This document shows positions 57,602 to 62,516 of a DNA stretch of 62,516 bases, piece after piece. The position numbers were made by a program, and so were the translations under genes. Positions within the stretch are counted from its first letter, which is position 1, and the number at the start of each line of letters is the position of its first letter. This stretch comes from Polyangia bacterium (GTDB lineage: Bacteria > Myxococcota_A > Polyangia > Polyangiales > Sandaracinaceae). The stretch covers positions 1-62,516 of the forward strand of contig JAUHXR010000013.1 in NCBI GenBank assembly GCA_030426845.1, in the 5' to 3' direction. The notes beneath the pieces are model-generated. The model did no database searches, was not told where the DNA came from, and saw nothing but the letters and a program-made list of their open reading frames with translations.

Positions 57602-59926
57602 ATGGCCCACTGCGGCATGCGACCTCTCACGACTCTTTCAGTCGCCCTCGCGGCGCTCGCCCTCACTGGCTGCCCCGAGCCCGCGCCGGGCACCGACGCG
57701 GGGCCGCCCGCGGTCGACGCCGGCCCCCCTGCGCCGCCGCCCGACCCGATCGCCGCGGTCGCGCCCTACGCCGCCTACGTCGACCCGATGATCGGCACCG
57801 GCGGTGGGGGCTACAACGACATCGGCAGCGCCTACCCGGGCCCCGCGCGCCCCTTCGGCCTCGTCCACGTCGGGCCGGACACCGCGTCGGAGGACGGCGG
57901 CAGCCCGACCTTCCTCCACTGCAGCGGCTTCGCCGCGAGCGACCCCTTCGTCACCGGCTTCAGCCACGCGCGCATGCACGGCACCGGGATCGCCGACTAC
58001 GGCAACGTCGCGCTCATGCCCGTGCCCGCGATGGACCCGAGCTACGTGACGCAGGCCGGCTCGCGCGCGCGCATGGTCGACGGCACGCGCGAGGCCTCGG
58101 CCGGCTACTTCGCGGTCACCCTCGAACGCGGCGAGGTCCGCGTCGAGCTCACGAGCCGCGAGCGGGTGGCGCTGCACCGCTACACCTTCCAGCCGGGCGC
58201 GCCCCAGGCGGTGCTCGTCGACGTCGGGCACACGCTCGCGACCGAGCTGTCGATCGTCGAGGCCTCGGTGGAGGTCGACGCGGCCGCGCGCGAGGTCACC
58301 GGGATGGCGCGGGTCGACGGCGGCTACTCCGGCCGGTTCGGCGGCGCGCGCGTGTTCTTCGTCGCGCGCTTCGACCGCGCCGTCGTCGAGCACGGCGTCT
58401 GGCAGGGCGACGCGCTGACCCCGAGCGGCGGCAGCGCGGAGGGCCCGCGATCCGGCGCCTGGGTCGCGTTCGACCCGAGCGAGGGCGCGGTGGTGCGGGC
58501 CGAGGTCGCGATCTCCATGGTCGACCTCGAGGGCGCGCGCGCGAACCTCGCGGCCGAGACGGCGGGCTACGACTTCGACGCGGTGCGCGCCGAGTCCGAG
58601 CAGGCCTGGGAGGCGATGCTCTCGCGCGCGCGGATCAGCGCCCGCTACCCCTACGACCTGACGCGCTTCTACACCGCGCTCTACCACGCGCTCCTGATGC
58701 CGACGCTCGCGAGCGACGCGGACGGGCGCTATCGCGGCCTCGACGACGAGATCCACGTCGCCGACGGCTTCGCCTACTACACCGACTTCTCGCTCTGGGA
58801 CACCTACCGCACGCTCCACCCGCTGCTGACGCTGCTCTACCCGGAGCGTCAAGCGGACATGCTGCGTTCACTCGTCGCGATGGCGACCGACGGCGGGGCG
58901 ATGCCGCGCTGGCCGCTCGGGCACGGCTACACCGGCGGGATGATCGGCGACCCGGTCGCGATCGTGATCGCGGACTCCATCCAGAAGGGGCTCACCGACT
59001 TCGACCTGCGCGCGGCGTACGACGCCCTGCGCCGCAGCGCGTTCGGCGAGGCGAGCGCGCTCTTCGCGGGGCGGGGCCACGCCGAGACCTACGAGCGGCT
59101 CGGCTACGTGCCGATGGAGGCGGGCGGCTGGAGCGCGGCCAAGACGATGGAGTTCGCCTACGCGGACCACGCCATGGCGACGATCGCCGAGGCGCTCGGC
59201 GAGGCGGCGGACGCGGCGCGGTTCCGCGAGCGCGCGTCGAGCTGGCAGAACCACTGGGACCCGACGCGCGAGTTCTTCGTCGGGCGCCACGAGGACGGCC
59301 GCTTCGTCGAGGACTTCGAGGAGAGCACCTGGCAGGACTTCTACGCCGAGGGCAACGCGCGCCAGTACCTCTGGCTCGTCCCGCACGACCTCGACGGGCT
59401 GTTCGAACAGATGGGCGGGCGCGACGTCGCGCTCACGCGCCTCGAGGGGCTCTTCGCGGAGAGCCGCCGCGAGCGGCGCCACGCGCTGCCGCCGCTCTGG
59501 TACTGGCACGGCAACGAGCCCGACCTGCACGCGTCCTTCGTGTTCACCGCGCTCGGCCGGCCCGATCGCGCCGGCGTCTGGAGCCGCTGGGTCGCGCAGA
59601 CGATGTACGGCGACGGGCCGACCGGCCTGCCGGGCAACGACGACGCGGGGACGCTGAGCGCGTGGCTCGTCTTCGCGACGCTCGGCTTCTACGCGATCAG
59701 CGGCGAGGACCACTACCTCGTCGCCGCACCCCTCGCGACCCGGGCCGAGCTGGACGTCGCCGGCGGCACCTTCGTGATCGAGGCGCCCGACGCGAGCGAC
59801 GCCCGCCCCGCGCCGCGCGCGGCGACGTTCGACGGCGCGCCGGTCGAGGACTTCCGCCTGCCCCACGACGCCCTCGTCGGCGGCGGAACCCTGCGCTTCG
59901 AGATGGGCCCCGACGAGGGGCTCTGA
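57602..59926 (+). CDS. glycoside hydrolase family 92 alpha-mannosidase-like lipoprotein
   Basis: The 774-residue protein has a lipobox (VALAALALTGC) and a DAG linker. The full GH92 architecture follows: VDPMIGTGGGGYNDIGSAYP, PFGLVHVGPDT, FSHARMHGTGIADYGNVALM, FYTALYHALLMPTLASD, YYTDFSLWDTYRTLHPLLTL, the NDDAGTLSAW catalytic region and WYWHGNEPDLH. GH92 enzymes cleave alpha-linked mannose in a calcium-dependent way. It likely degrades external glycans. GGAGGAAGG precedes the ATG at 57602. No sugar transporter is next to it. Confidence 0.93.
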   Translation: MAHCGMRPLTTLSVALAALALTGCPEPAPGTDAGPPAVDAGPPAPPPDPIAAVAPYAAYVDPMIGTGGGGYNDIGSAYPGPARPFGLVHVGPDTASEDGGSPTFLHCSGFAASDPFVTGFSHARMHGTGIADYGNVALMPVPAMDPSYVTQAGSRARMVDGTREASAGYFAVTLERGEVRVELTSRERVALHRYTFQPGAPQAVLVDVGHTLATELSIVEASVEVDAAAREVTGMARVDGGYSGRFGGARVFFVARFDRAVVEHGVWQGDALTPSGGSAEGPRSGAWVAFDPSEGAVVRAEVAISMVDLEGARANLAAETAGYDFDAVRAESEQAWEAMLSRARISARYPYDLTRFYTALYHALLMPTLASDADGRYRGLDDEIHVADGFAYYTDFSLWDTYRTLHPLLTLLYPERQADMLRSLVAMATDGGAMPRWPLGHGYTGGMIGDPVAIVIADSIQKGLTDFDLRAAYDALRRSAFGEASALFAGRGHAETYERLGYVPMEAGGWSAAKTMEFAYADHAMATIAEALGEAADAARFRERASSWQNHWDPTREFFVGRHEDGRFVEDFEESTWQDFYAEGNARQYLWLVPHDLDGLFEQMGGRDVALTRLEGLFAESRRERRHALPPLWYWHGNEPDLHASFVFTALGRPDRAGVWSRWVAQTMYGDGPTGLPGNDDAGTLSAWLVFATLGFYAISGEDHYLVAAPLATRAELDVAGGTFVIEAPDASDARPAPRAATFDGAPVEDFRLPHDALVGGGTLRFEMGPDEGL

Positions 59927-59966
59927 TCGGCCCGCACGAGTCGTCCACACCCCGCCCCGATTCGTG

Positions 59967-59972
59967 TAGGCT
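59967..59972 (+). promoter_or_regulatory. -10 box for the 59981 gene
   Basis: TAGGCT, preceded by TG, ends eight bases before the ATG at 59981. Confidence 0.45.
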
Positions 59973-59980
59973 GCGACGCC

Positions 59981-60691
59981 ATGGCCACGGAGCGCTGGCT
60001 GACCCTGCCGGACCGCGAGGGCATCCGCACGCCCGAGCTGATGATGCTCCTGCAGGAGCACGGGCAGGACTACGCGCGGGCCTGGGACGCGTGCGAGGAG
60101 CCGCGCTTCCTCGTCGAGATGGCGGCCGCGGCGGGCGTCCCGGTGGACGACGTGCTCCAGGCGGTGGCCCGCTGCTGCTCCGACGCGTGGGGCCACTGGA
60201 GCGGCGGCGCGACCGACCCGCGGCCGATGCAGGTCGTCAACGCGGTCACCCGCTGGCTGAACCGCGACTCGGGCTTCGAGGACATCTGGGCCACGTGGGA
60301 GCTCGCAGAGGTCGTCCACACCGAGGTGCGCGGCTGGTACGAGACGCAGGCCGGCGCGGTGCTCGCGACCGCGGTGCTCAACGCGGTGGACGCGGTGCAC
60401 GCCCTCGCGACCGCGGCTCGCGACCTCGCCGAGCCCGAGGAGGGGCACGACCAGCACGACCTGGCGCGCTACCGCCGCAAGAACCACGACGCGGCCAACC
60501 AGGGCCTGCTCCACGACGCGGCGCGCGTCGTCCAGCTCGCGACCAACGCGGGCGCGTTCTTTCACTCGCACACCGAGCCGAACGCCAGCCAGGCCGCCCA
60601 CGACGGCTACGCGCGGCAGATCCTGGGCTTCGTGATCCGGAGCCACCTCGACGCGGACCGCGTGGTGGCCGGGCTGCGCGCGCGGCTCTGA
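59981..60691 (+). CDS. soluble helical protein of unknown function
   Basis: The 236-residue protein is mainly helical and rich in His, Asp and Trp. Distinct blocks are LMMLLQEHGQDYARAWDACE, VARCCSDAWGHWSGGATD, TWELAEVVHTEVRGWY and AEPEEGHDQHDLARYRRKNH, then AGAFFHSHTEP. Clustered His/Asp/Glu residues (EGHDQHD, FFHSHTE) could bind a metal. No family was recognised. A TAGGCT box lies eight bases before the ATG. It is alone on this strand. Confidence 0.65.
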   Translation: MATERWLTLPDREGIRTPELMMLLQEHGQDYARAWDACEEPRFLVEMAAAAGVPVDDVLQAVARCCSDAWGHWSGGATDPRPMQVVNAVTRWLNRDSGFEDIWATWELAEVVHTEVRGWYETQAGAVLATAVLNAVDAVHALATAARDLAEPEEGHDQHDLARYRRKNHDAANQGLLHDAARVVQLATNAGAFFHSHTEPNASQAAHDGYARQILGFVIRSHLDADRVVAGLRARL

Positions 60692-60719
60692 ACCCGCGCC
60701 TCTGAGCCTGCGCCTCTGA
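60678..60719 (+). repeat. 14-bp tandem repeat carrying the stop codon of the 59981 gene
   Basis: TGA occurs at 60689-60691, 60703-60705 and 60717-60719 in units ending gcgcctctga. Because 14 is not a multiple of three, the later TGAs lie in other frames. Confidence 0.8.
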
Positions 60720-60858
60720 GCCCGCGGCCGTTCGGCGGATCCGGGCGGTTGGAAAACGCGCGCCCGCCCGCCGACCCAGGGCGGATGGATCCCGAGGACC
60801 GCGAGACGCCCATCTTGCCCGTACCTCCGCCCGTCGCTCCGCCCGTCGAGGCGCGGCG

Positions 60859-62516
60859 TCAGACGTAGAACAGCACCGTCTCGGTCGCGTCGCCGGTCGC
60901 GGCCGCGATCGCGCGCGCGTAGATCGCGAGCTGCGTGGCGTAGGGGACCGCGCCCGGGCCGCGCTCGCGGTCGGTCTTGAAGTCCACGATCGTCCAGCGC
61001 CCGCCCGCCCGGAACGCGAGGTCGACGACGCCCTCGGCCGAGGAGCCGTCCTCGAGCGGGACGGTGATCGGGCACTCGCGCCGCGTCTCCTCGGCCGCGC
61101 GCGCGGCGTCCATCAGCGGGTGCGCGAACGCGCGGGCCGCCGCGTCGGTCGCCGCCGCGATCTCGTCGTCCGGCGCGTCGAGGAGCCGGCCCTGGTGCCG
61201 CGCCATCGCCGCCACCGCGTCCGCGTCCGCGTCGAGCGGGCACTCCGCGAGCACCGCGTGGACGAGCGTGCCGAAGCGCTTGCCGCCGGGGCGCGTCTGT
61301 CGCTCCGCGTCGGTCGACTCGATCCGGGGCGCGGCTGGGGCGCGCTCCGCCTCCTGGGCCACCGCGGTCACCGAGCGCGCGCGCCAGCTCACCTCCGCGC
61401 CGGCCTCGAGGCACGCGGCGCGCTCCTCCACCCACCGGTGGTGCGCCTCGATGCGCGCCTGGCCCGCGCCCTCCCCGCTCGCCAGCAGGCCGGTCCTCCG
61501 CAGCCCGCCCGCCGGCTGGCGGCCGAGCTCGAGCGCGCTCGGGTCCCACCACGTCACGTCGAGCTCGCCCGCGCGGTGGCGGCCCGGCCGGACCGAGCCG
61601 CTCGCGTCGCCCTCCGCCCGCGGTGGCCGCTCCAGGACCGAGTCGTCGCCGAAGGGCGGGCAGCCGGGCGACGGCTCCGCGTCACGGCGCGCGTCGTCCG
61701 CGGGGTAGAGCGCGGCGTGCAGCGGGTCGACCCAGCCGTCCTGCGCCGCGTCGCCGACGCAGGGCACCACGAGCAGCTCGCGCGCGCGCGTCGCGGCCAC
61801 GTAGGAGAGCCGCACCTCCTCGGCCTCGTCGGCCGCGATCACCTGGGCCTCGTGCGCGGTGAGGTCCACCGGCGCGCAGCCCGCGAGCGGCGCGGCCCAG
61901 AGCCCACGCGCAGAGTCGATGTAGCGGCTCGGCCGGCGCACCGTGCGGCTCAGCGTCGGATCGCACAGCACGACCACCGGGAACTCGAGCCCCTTCGCCT
62001 TGTGGACGGTCATCAACCGCACGCCGGCCGCGTGGGCCTCGACCGCCGGCGCGTCGATCCCGTCGCCGCTCGCGAGCCGCTCGTCGAGGTGCTCGACGAA
62101 GCCGCGGAAGCTCGTCGCGCCCTCCGCCTCGTAGCCGCGCGCCAGGTCGAGCACGCGCAGGACGTTGGCGAGCGCCTGCTCCCCGTTGGGCCAGTTCGCG
62201 ACCCCCGCGTGGGCGCGCGTCGCGTCGAGGAAGCGCGCGAGGGTGTCCGCGATCGGCCGGCGGTTGCGGCCGAGCGACAGCTCGCGCAGCACGTAGAGCG
62301 CGCGCGCGACCTCGCCCTCCGCGCCCTCGTAGATCGCCTCCTCGTAGGGCGCGAGCGGGTGGAGGTTGCCGAAGCGCGCGCGGTGCAAGACGAGCTGCTC
62401 GTCGCTCAGCGCGAAGAACGGGCCGCGCAGCGCGCCGTAGACGCTGAGCGCGTCGCCGAGGTGCTCGATCGCGCGGAGCGCGGTGGCCACCGCGAGGATC
62501 TCCTCGCGGTCGTGGA
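60859..62516 (-). CDS. AddA/RecB-like helicase-nuclease, C-terminal part (truncated by window edge)
   Basis: At least 552 residues of a UvrD-type helicase continue beyond the right edge. The motifs seen are LRAIEHLGDALSVYGALRGP, VRLMTVHKAKGLEFPVVVLC and EEVRLSYVAATRARELLVV. The last 200 residues carry a PD-(D/E)XK nuclease of the RecB type, with GKRFGTLVHAVLAECPLD, GVVDLAFRAG and WTIVDFKTDRERGPG (Asp then Asp-x-Lys). This is the double-strand-break resection type AddA or RecB relative. The reading frame is open to the edge (HDREEILAVATAL), so the start is not in the window. Confidence 0.9.
   Translation of the reverse strand, partial: HDREEILAVATALRAIEHLGDALSVYGALRGPFFALSDEQLVLHRARFGNLHPLAPYEEAIYEGAEGEVARALYVLRELSLGRNRRPIADTLARFLDATRAHAGVANWPNGEQALANVLRVLDLARGYEAEGATSFRGFVEHLDERLASGDGIDAPAVEAHAAGVRLMTVHKAKGLEFPVVVLCDPTLSRTVRRPSRYIDSARGLWAAPLAGCAPVDLTAHEAQVIAADEAEEVRLSYVAATRARELLVVPCVGDAAQDGWVDPLHAALYPADDARRDAEPSPGCPPFGDDSVLERPPRAEGDASGSVRPGRHRAGELDVTWWDPSALELGRQPAGGLRRTGLLASGEGAGQARIEAHHRWVEERAACLEAGAEVSWRARSVTAVAQEAERAPAAPRIESTDAERQTRPGGKRFGTLVHAVLAECPLDADADAVAAMARHQGRLLDAPDDEIAAATDAAARAFAHPLMDAARAAEETRRECPITVPLEDGSSAEGVVDLAFRAGGRWTIVDFKTDRERGPGAVPYATQLAIYARAIAAATGDATETVLFYV

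Overview
The window is one stretch of very GC-rich (about 70-75% G+C) bacterial chromosome. It carries about 49 protein genes packed on both strands; no rRNA, tRNA or CRISPR array was seen. The organism is most likely a myxobacterium of the Polyangia/Sandaracinus type. This rests on extreme GC bias at third codon positions, a Ser/Thr kinase with a PEGA tail, many Cys-rich lipoproteins (FG-GAP, MopE-like and DUF4215-like modules), Asp-Ala-Gly linkers after the lipobox, and a DUF1501/PSCyt2-type gene set. It is an inference from gene content, not a marker-gene identification. No gene-free gap exceeds 300 bases.

Layout. 1-9.1 kb: a truncated VIT-domain gene, an M28 peptidase, an FG-GAP lipoprotein, fxsA, an operon of an unknown protein plus two Pol-beta/RlaP-type nucleotidyltransferases, and divergent prlC. 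prlC runs into a 164-bp inverted-repeat-bounded element. 9.2-20 kb: an HExxH lipoprotein, a TetR-desaturase operon with twin operators, an ABC1 kinase-HupE operon, and a Ser/Thr kinase-TPR-SUMF1 operon. 20-26.3 kb: a second copy of the repeat element, a PLD lipoprotein-rRNA methyltransferase operon, and a giant FG-GAP lipoprotein. 26.4-31.7 kb: a four-gene cytochrome/PSCyt2-like/lipoprotein/DUF1501 operon closed by a strong hairpin. 31.8-41.2 kb: DUF4126, xthA, a barrel protein, a DGPF-ECF sigma pair, a response regulator-HDOD protein, an isolated sctS-sctT (FliQ-FliR) pair, hpt and a TPR protein. 41.2-50.8 kb: two tandem lipoproteins with (Gly-Gly-X)n domains, an SDR epimerase, an outer-membrane-like protein and a Cys-rich lipoprotein. 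51-62.5 kb: recQ, fadD, a GH92 mannosidase and the C-terminal part of an AddA/RecB-like helicase-nuclease.

Three themes cut across the window. First, at least eleven genes have a TANNNT -10-like box ending only 6-8 nt before the start codon, which suggests widespread leaderless transcription. Second, the 3' ends of several genes carry short (12-16 bp) tandem duplications that include or abut the stop codon. Third, many envelope lipoproteins share acidic DAG-repeat linkers. The best candidate for an undescribed system is the RlaP-type pair with its unknown partner (4546-6894).
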